Shown here piece after piece: positions 1 to 9,146 of a stretch of DNA of 19,085 nt. The notes below the pieces were generated by a model. That model saw only the letters and a program-made list of their open reading frames with translations, searched no databases and was not told the origin of the DNA. Source of the DNA: Spirochaetaceae bacterium (GTDB lineage: Bacteria > Spirochaetota > Spirochaetia > DSM-27196 > SKKC01); assembly GCA_003552745.1 (NCBI GenBank), contig PUOG01000082.1, forward strand, positions 1 through 19,085, given 5' to 3'. A program made the translations under genes and the position numbers. Every line of letters begins with the position of its first letter. Position 1 is the first letter of the stretch.

Positions 1-1923
1 CGCGACGTCATGGTGCTGTATAACGAAGCCAGCGGCGGCATTCAGTGGTTCGCCCGGATAGTCGACGAAGAGGGGAATACGATTCGCGAGACCGAATGGA
101 GCGGCGTCGCTCCGGCCCGTTTCGAATGGGACGGTACCGGCACCGACGGCTCGCTCGTACCCGACGGCACGTACGAGTACATCCTCGAAGGGGTGGATGC
201 AGCGGGCAACCGCGGCCGAAGCGAACCGGTTTCCTTCCGTATGAACACCGCGGATACCGACGTACTGGTGACCGCCGAGTACGCCGCCTTTTCGCCGAAC
301 GGAAACGGTGTGCGCGACACCATCGACTTCTTTCCTCAGTTGCGAACGACTGAAGGTGTCGACGGATACAGGATCGTTGTGCTCGACGATGATGAACGAG
401 CGGTTCGCACGTTCTCCGGTTCCACCGTTCCCTCGCGCCTGACGTGGGACGGAATCGATCGCGACGGACGCAGGGCAGGCGACGGGCGCTACTTCGCACG
501 GCTCGAAGTCGACTACGAGACGGGCGTTACGGCATCGGCGACTACCGCCGATTTCGCGATCGATACGGTCGCCCCGGAGGCCACGATCGCGATCGACGAA
601 CGGCTTTTTTCGCCGGACGGTGCAGACGGACGACCGAGTGTGACGATCACGCAGGAAGGCGATGACGAGATCGTGTGGACCGGAACGATTCTCAATGAAG
701 CCGGCGACGCGGTTCGCACCGAAAGATGGAACGACGGTCTCGAAGCGTTCACCTGGGACGGCCGCGACGATGCCGGTAATGTCGTACGTGACGGGAGATA
801 CACGTACAAGCTCTCCGGTGCCGATGAGGCGGGAAACTCGACCTCGAAGACAATAGAGGAGATCACCGTCGATACGCGCACTCCACGTATCTTCCTCACC
901 GTCGAGGACTCGGGATTCTCCCCGACGGGCACCGGTCGGCATGAAGAGATCGGCTTCGAGTTACTGATCACACCTGCCGACGGTGCGGATCGATGGACGC
1001 TCACCATCCACAACGAGAACGGTTCGCCGGTGCGTACATACGACTCCGACGATGTTCGCAACGAGACCGAAATCCGCTGGGACGGACTCGACGACTCGGG
1101 CGATCTGGTAGAACAGGGCGACTATCGCGCGGAGTTGCTGGTGGAGTATGCGAAAGGCAATCGCCCTTCAACACGATCTCCTCGATTCGAGGTTGTGACG
1201 CGCGCACCGCAGGTGAGTGTCGAGCTCGATCATGAACCGTTTACTCCCGATGGCATAAGCGGACCGGAAGAACTGGAGTTCCACATCGATGTCGACACGA
1301 TCGCGGCTATTCACTCATGGGAACTGGAGATTCTCGACCGGAACGAACGGTTCTTCAACGAGTTCTACGGGACAGGGCGTCCGGCGTCGGTGATCCAATG
1401 GGACGGCCGAGCGGCCGACGGCGAACTCGTGATCTCGGCGGAGGATTATCCGTACCGTTTCCGAGTGGTGGATGTGTACGGTAACGAGACTTCAATCGAC
1501 GGCCGGGTACCGGTCGGAATACTTCTGGTACGCGACGGTGACCGATACAAGGTTCAGATCCCGAGTATCACCTTCGAGCCGAACAGCCCGCGGCTGGTGA
1601 TCGACGAGAACGATCCGCGGGGCGTGCAGAACAACGCTGTCCTCGATCGCCTCGTTGAGATCTTCACGAGGTACCGCCAGTACAACATCGTCATAGAAGG
1701 ACATGCGGTGAACCTCACCGGTACCGAGCGCGAGGAAGAGGAAATCCTCGAACCGTTGTCTCGTGCACGTGCGCAATCGGTCAAGGAAGGTCTGACTGAG
1801 CGTGGACTCTCCGAATCACGAATCAGCGTTGTTGGGCGCGGCGGCCTCGATCCGATGGTTCCTCACGACGATCTCGATGAGCGCTGGCGAAATCGGCGGG
1901 TAGATTTTATACTCGAGCGGTAA
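1..1923 (+). CDS. FlgD-type Ig repeat protein with C-terminal OmpA domain (5' truncated by window edge)
   Basis: The reading frame is open to base 1, and the first Met codon at base 10 lies inside a repeat, so the true start is upstream of the window. Five repeats are visible, each with a Trp-Asp-Gly core (TGG codons at 127, 445, 754, 1078 and 1399) followed by a D-G-x-Y strand and an A-G-N or similar turn. The period is about 103-108 residues. Most begin with an FSP(N/D)G or FTPDG stretch, as in FlgD-like Ig domains. The last ~130 residues (from about base 1540) form an OmpA peptidoglycan-binding domain: a conserved IEGHA segment, a run of RA.SV...L, and a closing R.NRRVDFIL. Family knowledge suggests a periplasmic or outer-membrane protein tethered to the cell wall, with the repeats as an extended adhesive or spacer region. 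The ligand is unknown. It ends with TAA, 108 bases before dnaG. Confidence 0.85.
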   Translation, partial: RDVMVLYNEASGGIQWFARIVDEEGNTIRETEWSGVAPARFEWDGTGTDGSLVPDGTYEYILEGVDAAGNRGRSEPVSFRMNTADTDVLVTAEYAAFSPNGNGVRDTIDFFPQLRTTEGVDGYRIVVLDDDERAVRTFSGSTVPSRLTWDGIDRDGRRAGDGRYFARLEVDYETGVTASATTADFAIDTVAPEATIAIDERLFSPDGADGRPSVTITQEGDDEIVWTGTILNEAGDAVRTERWNDGLEAFTWDGRDDAGNVVRDGRYTYKLSGADEAGNSTSKTIEEITVDTRTPRIFLTVEDSGFSPTGTGRHEEIGFELLITPADGADRWTLTIHNENGSPVRTYDSDDVRNETEIRWDGLDDSGDLVEQGDYRAELLVEYAKGNRPSTRSPRFEVVTRAPQVSVELDHEPFTPDGISGPEELEFHIDVDTIAAIHSWELEILDRNERFFNEFYGTGRPASVIQWDGRAADGELVISAEDYPYRFRVVDVYGNETSIDGRVPVGILLVRDGDRYKVQIPSITFEPNSPRLVIDENDPRGVQNNAVLDRLVEIFTRYRQYNIVIEGHAVNLTGTEREEEEILEPLSRARAQSVKEGLTERGLSESRISVVGRGGLDPMVPHDDLDERWRNRRVDFILER

Positions 1924-2031
1924 GAGGGCAGGTAGACACTCGTTTCGTGCGGATCGATTGTGCGGTCCGCCACCGCCCGACCGGGGCCGGCGTCGTCGGA
2001 AAACCGAACACTCTCACGCGGGACGGGCAAG

Positions 2032-3822
2032 GTGCGCATACCCGAGCAGATCATCGATGAAGTGCGCAGGCGTTGCGATATTGCCGAAATAGTCGGCGAA
2101 TACGTGTCACTCAAACCGCGTGGAAACCGCTTGTGGGGCCTGAGTCCATTTACGACCGAGCGAACCCCATCGTTCACCGTTACTCCCGAAAAAGGTGTCT
2201 ACTACTGCTTTTCTACGAACAAGGGCGGATCGGTATTCAACTTCATTATGGAGATGGAAGGTCTCACCTTTCCCGAATCGGTAGAGTTCCTCGCACGCAG
2301 AGTCGGGGTCGAAATACCACGCACCGAGACCGAGACCGCCGAGAGCCGCGGGCGAGCCACACTGCTCGAACTGTACCGCAGAGTTGCCGGAAGCTTTCAT
2401 CATATCCTCAACGAGCGTGAGTCGGCTTCGCACGCGCGCTCGTATCTCGGAGAACGCGGTTTCACTCCGGAGACGATCGATCGGTTTCAGCTTGGATACT
2501 CACCGGATGATCCGTATTGGCTCTATCGCTTTCTCAAGAAACGGAAGTACGGAGATCCGTTTCTCGCCGATTCAGGTCTCTTTACCAAGGGAGACCCGCG
2601 CCGTTCGCTCTTCGCCGGACGCCTCCTCTTTCCCATTTCTTCGCGGTCAGGCGAGGTAATCGCGTTCGGAGCGCGGCTGTTGCGCGGAAACGGTCCAAAG
2701 TATCTCAATAGCCCTAATACGTCTATTTTCAACAAAAGTCGTTCTCTTTATGGCCTGCACCAGGCACTGAGTACGATACGAAAGAGCGAGGAGTTCATGG
2801 TGGTGGAGGGGTACACCGATGTCCTGGCGCTCCACCAGGCGGGCGTTACATCGGCTGTCGCGCCGCTGGGAACAGCGTTGACGGCCGAACAGATCGGTAT
2901 GCTCTCGCGCTATGCTAAACGGGCGTATCTTGTCTTCGATAGCGATCGTGCGGGACTCGATGCAACGAGAAAGGCGGCCGCCCTGTGCGAGGCTCACGAG
3001 GTTCGCCCGATGGTCATTCCATTGCCCGAAGGAAGCGATCCGGCGGAGCTTCTCCTATCCGATGGCGGTATTGACCGGTTGAAAAACATCGCCGAAAGCG
3101 CTATAAGTAGTCTGGAATATTTTCTCAAAACGGCTCGAGGTCGAAGTGCGAGCGGTGATCCCGAATCGGCCGAGCTTGTATTGCAGGAGCTCTTTCCTTA
3201 TATTGAGAGTATGAAGTCGGACGTCCGACGGGAAGCGAGCTTGGCGTTTCTTGCGGACGAGCTCGGGCTGAATCGGCGTGCGGTCGAGAATGATTTTCTT
3301 GCACGTCGGAGATCGCCGAATCCACGCAGACGTGAACAGGAGACACTGGAATCCCGGGGCAATCCCGCTCGGGTCGAGGAGCAAAGCAGTACAGCCGAGA
3401 TGTATCTCATGCTTGCGGTGGCTGTTCACAGGCGCTACTTCGACTACGTTCGCAAGCTGATCGGCCCGTCAGACTTACGGGATCATTCGGCTCGCGAGCT
3501 TTTCATTGCACTGGAGGAATCATATCGAGCTGATGAATCGGATCTTGATGCACTGCTGTCGCGTATCGAGGATCCAGATCTCGTTGCACGGGTTGCCCAT
3601 CAGGTCTCCAGTGACGAGCTCAATGAAAACGCACACGACCTTATTGAAGATACAGTGCGCACCGTTCGGCGCGAGAGTTTGCTGCGAAAGCGCAAACAGC
3701 TCAACGCTCGTCTCACGCGGACGGTTCAGTCACGAGACACAGAGCGGGAGCTGCTCGAGGAACTCATGGCGCTCGACGGAGAACTTCAAAAGTTGAAGGT
3801 GGTAGAGAATGACCGAAACTGA
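2032..3822 (+). CDS. dnaG: DNA primase DnaG with degenerate zinc-binding domain
   Basis: Replicative primase that makes RNA primers at the fork with DnaB helicase. I chose the GTG at 2032 because the protein then begins [11 protein letters not shown], matching the normal DnaG N-terminus, with GGGA at 2020-2023 spaced 8 bases before it. A GTG at 1960 would add 24 residues of unlikely sequence. The product is 596 residues. The N-terminal zinc domain (1-95) keeps the fold signature TPSF.V and the GGS.F.F..EMEG stretch. However, the four CHC2 ligand positions read Ser38, Thr41, Cys59 and Thr62 instead of Cys, His, Cys, Cys, so zinc binding is doubtful. The catalytic core has the TOPRIM Glu259 (EGYTDV) and the Asp303-Ser-Asp305 metal motif. 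The C-terminal part (about 400-596) is diverged and should be the helicase-binding domain. The stop overlaps rpoD by 14 bases, as in macromolecular-synthesis operons; rpsU is not adjacent. Confidence 0.95.
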   Translation: MRIPEQIIDEVRRRCDIAEIVGEYVSLKPRGNRLWGLSPFTTERTPSFTVTPEKGVYYCFSTNKGGSVFNFIMEMEGLTFPESVEFLARRVGVEIPRTETETAESRGRATLLELYRRVAGSFHHILNERESASHARSYLGERGFTPETIDRFQLGYSPDDPYWLYRFLKKRKYGDPFLADSGLFTKGDPRRSLFAGRLLFPISSRSGEVIAFGARLLRGNGPKYLNSPNTSIFNKSRSLYGLHQALSTIRKSEEFMVVEGYTDVLALHQAGVTSAVAPLGTALTAEQIGMLSRYAKRAYLVFDSDRAGLDATRKAAALCEAHEVRPMVIPLPEGSDPAELLLSDGGIDRLKNIAESAISSLEYFLKTARGRSASGDPESAELVLQELFPYIESMKSDVRREASLAFLADELGLNRRAVENDFLARRRSPNPRRREQETLESRGNPARVEEQSSTAEMYLMLAVAVHRRYFDYVRKLIGPSDLRDHSARELFIALEESYRADESDLDALLSRIEDPDLVARVAHQVSSDELNENAHDLIEDTVRTVRRESLLRKRKQLNARLTRTVQSRDTERELLEELMALDGELQKLKVVENDRN

Positions 3823-5551
3823 ACTGCAAAACGACCCCGCGATAGCGAAGCTGATCGAATACGCGAAAACGAAGAAGACGATCAGCTACGAAGAAGTGCA
3901 CGACTTCCTCCCCGAAAACATCGTTAACTCGGAAAGGATCGAGGATGTGATCGGAATCCTCGGCAAGCACAATGTGCGGCTCGAGGACGAAGAAGTAGAT
4001 GTCAGCGAGGAAGATGTTGAACAGGTCGTAAAGCAGGAGAAGAAACGTCAACGACTCGTATACGGCGACAAGGACTCAAGCGTCGACGACCCGATTCGCC
4101 TCTATTTGCGAGAGATCGGCAAAGAGAATCTTCTCACTGCCGAGCAGGAGGTTGAACTGTCCAAGAAGATGGAGGATGGCGAGAACATAATAAAGGACGT
4201 CATAAAACGCTCCGGCGTCATCGTTCCCGAGTTCTACAGCCTCGCTCAGCGAGCATTCTCCAAGCGCGATCCGCGAGATCTCAACCTCAGCAAGAAAGAG
4301 GTTTCCGAGTACCTCGCCGAACGCCGGCGCCTCTACCATTTCTACCGTGAGCCGCTTCGGGCGAACCTCACGGAACTGAAAGCGTACATGGACGAAAAAC
4401 GAAAGGTGATCGACCGTGGTGGCGACGTACTTCAGGACCGCACACTTGCAAAGAAACGCGATGCGCTGCGCAAGAAGCTCTCCGATGTAGAGATTCACCA
4501 GGATGAGATTCTCTCATTCAGCGACCGATTCATCGGTGCCGCGACGAAGATCCGAAAGTATCAGAAGGAAGAAGAACGGATCGAAAGACGCCTGAAGGTC
4601 GGTAGCATGCGTGAGCTGCGAAATCTCGGTCGTGGACTCGCCTCGTCGAGCCAGCGAACGAAGATCGAGAGCGATCTCGGGATGAGCGCCGATCAGATCA
4701 AGGATCGGATTCGTCAGTTCCAGATTACCGATAAGAAACTCAAGTCGCTCGAAGTCGATTTTGAGAACTCGATCGAAGAGATCCTGAAGATGTCGAAGGA
4801 GATCACCCGCGGAAAGGCGATGATGCAGAATGCCAAGGATCGCCTTATAAGAGCGAACCTGCGGCTCGTTGTCAGCATCGCCAAGAAGTACACCAACCGC
4901 GGCCTGCACTTCTTCGATCTCGTCCAGGAGGGAAACATCGGCCTGATAAAGGCTGTTGAGAAGTTCGAGTATCGCAAAGGATACAAGTTCTCAACGTATG
5001 CCACGTGGTGGATTCGACAGGCAATCACCCGCTCGATTTCCGACCAGGCACGCACGATACGTGTTCCGGTTCACATGATCGAGCAGATCAACAAGGTCGT
5101 ACGCGAAAGCCGGCAGCTCATGCAGGTGCTCGGCCGAGAGCCGAACGACGAGGAAGTCGCCGACCGGCTCGGTTGGAGTGTCGCCCGTGTGAAATCGGTT
5201 AAGAATGTCGCCCGTGAGCCGATCTCGCTCGAGACGCCGATCGGTGAAGAGGAAGACAGTCTACTCGGTGACTTTATCGAAGATAAGGATGTCGAGAACC
5301 CGGCACATCAGACCGCCTTTACGCTACTGCAGGAGCAACTCCGAACCGTGCTATCGACGTTGCCGGCGCGGGAACAGGAAGTCCTCAAAATGCGTTTCGG
5401 TCTCGAGGACGGATACTCGTTAACCCTGGAGGAGGTTGGACTCTACTTCAACGTCACGAGGGAACGGATTCGACAGATCGAAGCGAAGGCGCTTCGCAGG
5501 CTACGTCACCCGAAACGCAGTCGCCGGCTTAAAGACTATCTGGATCAGTAG
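3809..5551 (+). CDS. rpoD: Primary RNA polymerase sigma factor RpoD (sigma-70)
   Basis: Housekeeping sigma factor that directs RNA polymerase to -10/-35 promoters. The 580 residues show region 1.1 (about 10-60, a helical segment followed by an acidic stretch), region 1.2 ([12 protein letters not shown], 93-104) and a long non-conserved region rich in charge (about 130-330). Region 2 follows, with [16 protein letters not shown] at 351-366, [22 protein letters not shown] at 370-391 and [12 protein letters not shown] at 395-406 (-10 recognition and melting). Region 3 is about 415-500, and region 4 has the [20 protein letters not shown] helix at 549-568 (-35 recognition). ATG 3809 lies inside the end of dnaG, with AAGGTGG at 3796-3802 as ribosome site, so the two genes are translationally coupled. 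Length and order are normal for a group 1 sigma. Confidence 0.97.
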   Translation: MTETELQNDPAIAKLIEYAKTKKTISYEEVHDFLPENIVNSERIEDVIGILGKHNVRLEDEEVDVSEEDVEQVVKQEKKRQRLVYGDKDSSVDDPIRLYLREIGKENLLTAEQEVELSKKMEDGENIIKDVIKRSGVIVPEFYSLAQRAFSKRDPRDLNLSKKEVSEYLAERRRLYHFYREPLRANLTELKAYMDEKRKVIDRGGDVLQDRTLAKKRDALRKKLSDVEIHQDEILSFSDRFIGAATKIRKYQKEEERIERRLKVGSMRELRNLGRGLASSSQRTKIESDLGMSADQIKDRIRQFQITDKKLKSLEVDFENSIEEILKMSKEITRGKAMMQNAKDRLIRANLRLVVSIAKKYTNRGLHFFDLVQEGNIGLIKAVEKFEYRKGYKFSTYATWWIRQAITRSISDQARTIRVPVHMIEQINKVVRESRQLMQVLGREPNDEEVADRLGWSVARVKSVKNVAREPISLETPIGEEEDSLLGDFIEDKDVENPAHQTAFTLLQEQLRTVLSTLPAREQEVLKMRFGLEDGYSLTLEEVGLYFNVTRERIRQIEAKALRRLRHPKRSRRLKDYLDQ

Positions 5552-5560
5552 ATGTAATCG

Positions 5561-5593
5561 GTCGCGGCCGCCTCGCGCTGAGACGCCCGCGAC
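5561..5593 (+). terminator. Possible hairpin terminator or attenuator after rpoD
   Basis: A perfect 7-base inverted pair, GTCGCGG (5561-5567) and CCGCGAC (5587-5593), encloses a 19-base loop that may add a short CTC/GAG inner stem. It is followed by TCTTTC rather than a true T run. It starts 9 bases after the rpoD stop. It could weaken read-through into the next gene, but the missing U tract makes this a tentative call. Confidence 0.3.
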
Positions 5594-5638
5594 TCTTTCG
5601 ACCTGACACCCCAACACGTTACGTAAGGAGTTGCCGCC

Positions 5639-6607
5639 GTGCAGGAGGTAATTGAAAAGCTCAAGACGCTCCAGGATATCCTTTCCGAGCGATACAAGAT
5701 GGAACGCGAACTACGCGACATTCCGCGTAGCCTTTCGACAAAGACCGAGCTGCTCAATCGACTGAAGAAACAGTACATCGAGAAGAATGAACAGTTCGAA
5801 GCCGCAAAACAGCGCATACGGGACCTCCGTACGCGGATGGAGGAAGCGGAACGCGAACGCGAGCACTACGAGCAGCAGATGTCCGAGATCAAGACTCAAC
5901 GCGAGTACGAGGCGCTGGACAAAGAGATACGTGAGGCGAGTGAGCGCGAGCAGTATCATCGCAAAGAACTACAGCGAGAGGAACGCGAGCTGGAAGAGAC
6001 CGAGCATGAGCTCGAACGCGAAGAACAACTGATCTCCGAGCAGGAGCAAGAAGTCGAGGAAGAGCAGAATCGGATAGAGAGCGAAAGCGATTCGAAGAAG
6101 CAGCAAATCGCCGAGCTGGACAAGCAGCAGAAGGATGTGACCCCCGGCATGGACGAGGATCTGCTCTTCAAGTTCGACCGGATCATACGGAGCAAGGAAG
6201 GCGAGGGAATCGTTCCGATCCGTAAAGGGGTCTGCACCGGGTGCAATATGATCCTTCCGAGACAATTCGTGAACGACGTACGCAACGGGGCGGAAATCAA
6301 ATTCTGTCCGTACTGCTCCAAGATTGTGTTCTACGTGGAAGATGACCTCGAAGCCCAGGAAAGCGAGACCGAAGGGTTGATGGATGTCTTCGACGACGAT
6401 ACCGCCGGCGGGCTCGCCGATCTGATCGCTGAAGGCGAAGAGGAAGAAGAGTTAATCGATGACGAGCCACCCATTGTCGTCGCCACCGATGACGATGAGC
6501 CGCTCGATGAGGGCGAAAACGAGAGCGAGGACGAAGTCAACGAGCAGAACGAGGATCTCGACGAAGAGGAAGACGAAGAAGCTGAGGAGGATGAAGACAT
6601 AGAGTAG
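5639..6607 (+). CDS. Coiled-coil C4 zinc-ribbon protein (COG1579/CT398-like) with long acidic tail
   Basis: The start is GTG at 5639, with AAGGAG at 5625-5630 and an 8-base spacer; this strong ribosome site decides the start. Residues 1 to about 165 form an almost unbroken charged heptad-rich coiled-coil hairpin. A zinc ribbon follows with Cys199-x2-Cys202 and Cys223-x2-Cys226, in the context CTGC...ILPRQ..N.V..G.....CPYC that marks the COG1579 family. Crystal structures of relatives (CT398, HP0958) show the same long antiparallel coiled coil plus ribbon, and the HP0958 protein links sigma-54 and flagellar mRNA in Helicobacter. Residues about 230-322 are a low-complexity Asp/Glu tail, longer than I expect for the family. 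Exact function here is unknown. The gene sits between rpoD and rnpB. Confidence 0.85.
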   Translation: MQEVIEKLKTLQDILSERYKMERELRDIPRSLSTKTELLNRLKKQYIEKNEQFEAAKQRIRDLRTRMEEAEREREHYEQQMSEIKTQREYEALDKEIREASEREQYHRKELQREERELEETEHELEREEQLISEQEQEVEEEQNRIESESDSKKQQIAELDKQQKDVTPGMDEDLLFKFDRIIRSKEGEGIVPIRKGVCTGCNMILPRQFVNDVRNGAEIKFCPYCSKIVFYVEDDLEAQESETEGLMDVFDDDTAGGLADLIAEGEEEEELIDDEPPIVVATDDDEPLDEGENESEDEVNEQNEDLDEEEDEEAEEDEDIE

Positions 6608-6631
6608 GACCTGGCCGATCTTCCTCGGAAT

Positions 6632-7067
6632 GCGGGGCGGATTGATGAAAGACCGTCGCCGGTGAGGTATCCTTCACCGGAGGAAAGTCCGGGCTCCAAC
6701 GAGAGCACGGTACCGGGTAATTCCCGGGCACCGCGGTTGCGGCTATGTCGCAATTGGCGGTGACAGAGAGTGCCACAGAAACCAGACCGCCCCGTCCTCG
6801 TAGACGGGGTAAGGGTGAAAGGGTGAGGTAAGAGCTCACCTGCCGCCTGGTGACAGGCGGTGATGGTAAACCTTGCCGGGAGCAATACCAAGCAGCGGTG
6901 TCGGTTGCTCGCCGATCGCCGGCGAGGCCTTCGGGCGTCACCGACGAAGCACCGCGGGTAGGTAGCGACGCGAGCGTCCGGGGCAACTCGGATGTCGAGA
7001 TAGATGGCGGTCACCGGCCGGTAAGTCGTCCGGCCGGAACAGAACCCGGCTTACCGATCCGCCCCGT
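6632..7067 (+). ncRNA. rnpB: RNase P RNA (bacterial type A)
   Basis: Catalytic RNA of RNase P, which removes 5' leaders from pre-tRNAs. The two halves of the universal P4 core are present: GGAGGAAAGTCCGGGC at 6679-6694 and ACAGAACCCGGCTTA at about 7039-7053. The conserved internal segments GGTAAGGGTGAAAGGGTG, GTAAGAGCTCACC and TGGTAAACC...GGAGCAA also occur in the right order. The ends are set by the P1 helix: CGGGGCGGATTG (6633-6644) pairs with CGATCCGCCCCG (7055-7066) over 12 positions with a single G-U. The length of about 436 is normal for type A. It begins 24 bases after the zinc-ribbon gene. I see no clear promoter or terminator of its own, so it may be processed from a longer transcript. 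Confidence 0.96.
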
Positions 7068-7074
7068 GTTCAGA

Positions 7075-7104
7075 TTGACTCTGACGGTGAACATGCGTTT
7101 TAAT
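7075..7104 (+). promoter_or_regulatory. Candidate sigma-70 promoter for the TPR-mreBCD-mrdA operon
   Basis: TTGACT (7075-7080) and TTTAAT (7099-7104) are separated by 18 bases; each hexamer matches the consensus at five of six positions. It lies just after the rnpB 3' end and just before the operon. A start point about 7 bases downstream (near 7111) would leave a leader of only ~9 bases before ATG 7120 and would cut the AAGG ribosome site at 7109-7112. Confidence 0.55.
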
Positions 7105-7119
7105 GGCCAAGGTTAGCTG

Positions 7120-8076
7120 ATGATCTACTCGAGCGAGCTCAACAGAACGTCCCGAAGCGACAACGCATCGGGGCGGCGGCCTGGAAATGTTACATTGGCG
7201 CTGATAGCTGCTTGCTGCACTGTGGTGGCTGTCGTGGTGATTGTTGTTACTACCGGCAGATTTGCAACGCTCGGCAACCGTACGGGGTTAACGCCGGACG
7301 ACATTGATCAGCTCTGGGAAGATCAGCAGTACGCCAAAATAGCGGAAATCACCGACCGTTTTCTGGAAAATGATCCGCTTCAACCGGAGAGCCTCGTGTT
7401 TCACGGACTCGCGACGTACTACCAGCTTGCTGACAACCCGAACGGGCAAAACGATTCGGAAGCACTATTTGCGTCGATTACCAGCCTTCGTCGAGCCCGC
7501 GTCCTGCCGGACGCACCGCATCGCCGCGAGCTCGAATACACGCTCGGTCTTGCCTATTTCGAGCTCGGGGATGAGTATAACGACCTGGCGGTCGAGCACT
7601 TCGAGAACGCTCTCGAGCTTGGAGCTGAAGGAGCGACGATTCACGAATTCCTCGGTCTCGCATATCGCGATCTCGGCGAGCTCGAGCGAAGTGCCGAGCA
7701 TCTGCGTGAAGCAGCTCAAACGGCGCCTCGCGATGTGCTGTTTCTCACGATCGCGAACGTCTACATCGAGAAAGACCGAGCCGAGTCGGCGAAGGAGTAC
7801 CTCGACCGGATCATCACCGGCTCCGATGAGCCGACGCTGGTTCACGAAGCACGTCTGGCCCTCGGAGAGATCTATCTTGAAACAGAGCAATTCGAGGATG
7901 CGTATCGGCAATTCGACATCGTTCTCGATGAGAACCCGAACTCCGCCGACGCGCACTTCTATCTCGGCGACTATTACTATCGGCAGGACGATTCGGTTCG
8001 TGCTCGAGCACACTGGAGAAATGCCGTTAATCTTGACAGTGGGCACCTCGAGGCCCTGCAGCGTTTAAGCAGCTAA
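7120..8076 (+). CDS. Membrane-anchored TPR protein, first gene of the mre operon
   Basis: 318 residues. A polar, basic N-terminus (1-22) is followed by one strongly hydrophobic helix (about 24-45), then a soluble region of tetratricopeptide repeats to the end. Recognisable TPR consensus includes [35 protein letters not shown] helix pairs (about 130-165), the next pair with [19 protein letters not shown], and a final [28 protein letters not shown] unit. The positive-inside rule puts the TPR part in the periplasm. AAGG at 7109-7112 precedes ATG 7120. mreB follows 16 bases after the stop, so a role as a scaffold in cell-wall elongation is inferred from context only. No catalytic motif is visible. 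Confidence 0.8.
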   Translation: MIYSSELNRTSRSDNASGRRPGNVTLALIAACCTVVAVVVIVVTTGRFATLGNRTGLTPDDIDQLWEDQQYAKIAEITDRFLENDPLQPESLVFHGLATYYQLADNPNGQNDSEALFASITSLRRARVLPDAPHRRELEYTLGLAYFELGDEYNDLAVEHFENALELGAEGATIHEFLGLAYRDLGELERSAEHLREAAQTAPRDVLFLTIANVYIEKDRAESAKEYLDRIITGSDEPTLVHEARLALGEIYLETEQFEDAYRQFDIVLDENPNSADAHFYLGDYYYRQDDSVRARAHWRNAVNLDSGHLEALQRLSS

Positions 8077-8092
8077 CGGAGGAAATGGAAGC

Positions 8093-9133
8093 ATGGGTTT
8101 CGGGAACGCGTTCAGCCTTTCGAGCGATATCGGAATTGATCTTGGGACCTGCAACACGCTGGTGTATGTCCGTGGCAGAGGTATTTGTGCTAACGAGCCG
8201 AGCGTCGTCGCCGTCGAACGCGGTACGCGCAAGGTAGTCGCGGTGGGCGAGGAAGCGCGCCGCATGCTCTGGAAGACACCCGGCGATATTATTGCGATTC
8301 GGCCGCTCCGGGACGGTGTAATTGCCGATCCCGAGACAACGGAGCGGATGATCCGCTACTTCGTGTCACGCGTTCTGAGCCGCCGCTGGTTCGTGAAACC
8401 GCGCATGGTAATCGGTGTTCCGAGCTGCATTACCGAGGTGGAGGAACGAGCTGTACAAGACGCCGCATATAAGGCAGGTGCTCGCGAGGTGAAGGTCATC
8501 TCCGAGTCGCTGGCAGCGGCGATCGGCGCCGCGATTCCGATCTATGAACCGGCAGGGCATATGGTCGCCGATATCGGCGGCGGTACGAGCGAGATTTCCG
8601 TCATTTCGCTCGGGGGTATGGTTGTGACAAACGCGATTCGCCTCGGTGGTGATGAGTTCGACGAAGCGATCATTAAGCACGTCCGAACGGTGCATAATCT
8701 CATAATCGGTGAGCGCACCGCCGAAGACCTGAAGAAGATGATCGGCAATGCTACACCCGATAAGAAGATCGAAAAGATGGAAGTGAAGGGCACCGATGCG
8801 ATTACCGGCCTTCCGCGACGTCTGGAAATCGATTCGGTTGAGGTTCGGGAGGCGCTTCAGGAACCGATTAATGCGATAGTGGAAGAGATCAAGCGTACAC
8901 TCGGACAGACGCCCCCGGAGCTCGCAGCAGACATCGTTGAACGAGGTATTGTGTTGACCGGCGGCGGGAGCCTGTTGAAGGGTCTCGACACTCTGATCAG
9001 TAACGAGACCGGGGTGCCGGCGTTCAAGGCGGAGGATCCGTTGAACTGCGTCGCGCTCGGTGCCGGCATGTATTTCGATCATATGAAGAGCAAGAACAAC
9101 GCTCGTAACATCTACAACTCAATGAACGCATGA
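8093..9133 (+). CDS. mreB: Rod-shape determining actin homologue MreB
   Basis: Bacterial actin that polymerises under the inner membrane and positions the wall-elongation machinery. The 346 residues carry the actin-fold ATP motifs: phosphate-1 loop [14 protein letters not shown] (13-26; Cys20 where Ala is more usual), phosphate-2 loop [18 protein letters not shown] (about residues 158-175) and adenosine motif [16 protein letters not shown] (about 286-301). The length is typical. Start ATG 8093 has GGAGG at 8078-8082, 10 bases upstream. It lies 16 bases after the TPR gene and 13 before mreC. The N-terminal [10 protein letters not shown] segment resembles the short membrane-touching region of other MreBs. 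Confidence 0.98.
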   Translation: MGFGNAFSLSSDIGIDLGTCNTLVYVRGRGICANEPSVVAVERGTRKVVAVGEEARRMLWKTPGDIIAIRPLRDGVIADPETTERMIRYFVSRVLSRRWFVKPRMVIGVPSCITEVEERAVQDAAYKAGAREVKVISESLAAAIGAAIPIYEPAGHMVADIGGGTSEISVISLGGMVVTNAIRLGGDEFDEAIIKHVRTVHNLIIGERTAEDLKKMIGNATPDKKIEKMEVKGTDAITGLPRRLEIDSVEVREALQEPINAIVEEIKRTLGQTPPELAADIVERGIVLTGGGSLLKGLDTLISNETGVPAFKAEDPLNCVALGAGMYFDHMKSKNNARNIYNSMNA

Positions 9134-9146
9134 TCGTTACTTTCGA

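Noticed and set aside
1947..1973. Hairpin GTGCGGA / TCCGCCAC between the OmpA-domain gene and dnaG
   Set aside because: The stem is short, has a bulge and a long loop, and no T run follows; not supportable as a terminator.
1960..2031. Earlier GTG start for dnaG adding 24 residues
   Set aside because: The added residues do not resemble any DnaG N-terminus; the family start pattern begins at the GTG at 2032, which has GGGA 8 bases upstream.
6331..7014. 227-residue minus-strand frame rich in serine
   Set aside because: The serine run is the complement of the acidic tail codons, and the rest covers the RNase P RNA gene.
8366..9082. 238-residue minus-strand frame
   Set aside because: It is the antisense shadow of mreB.
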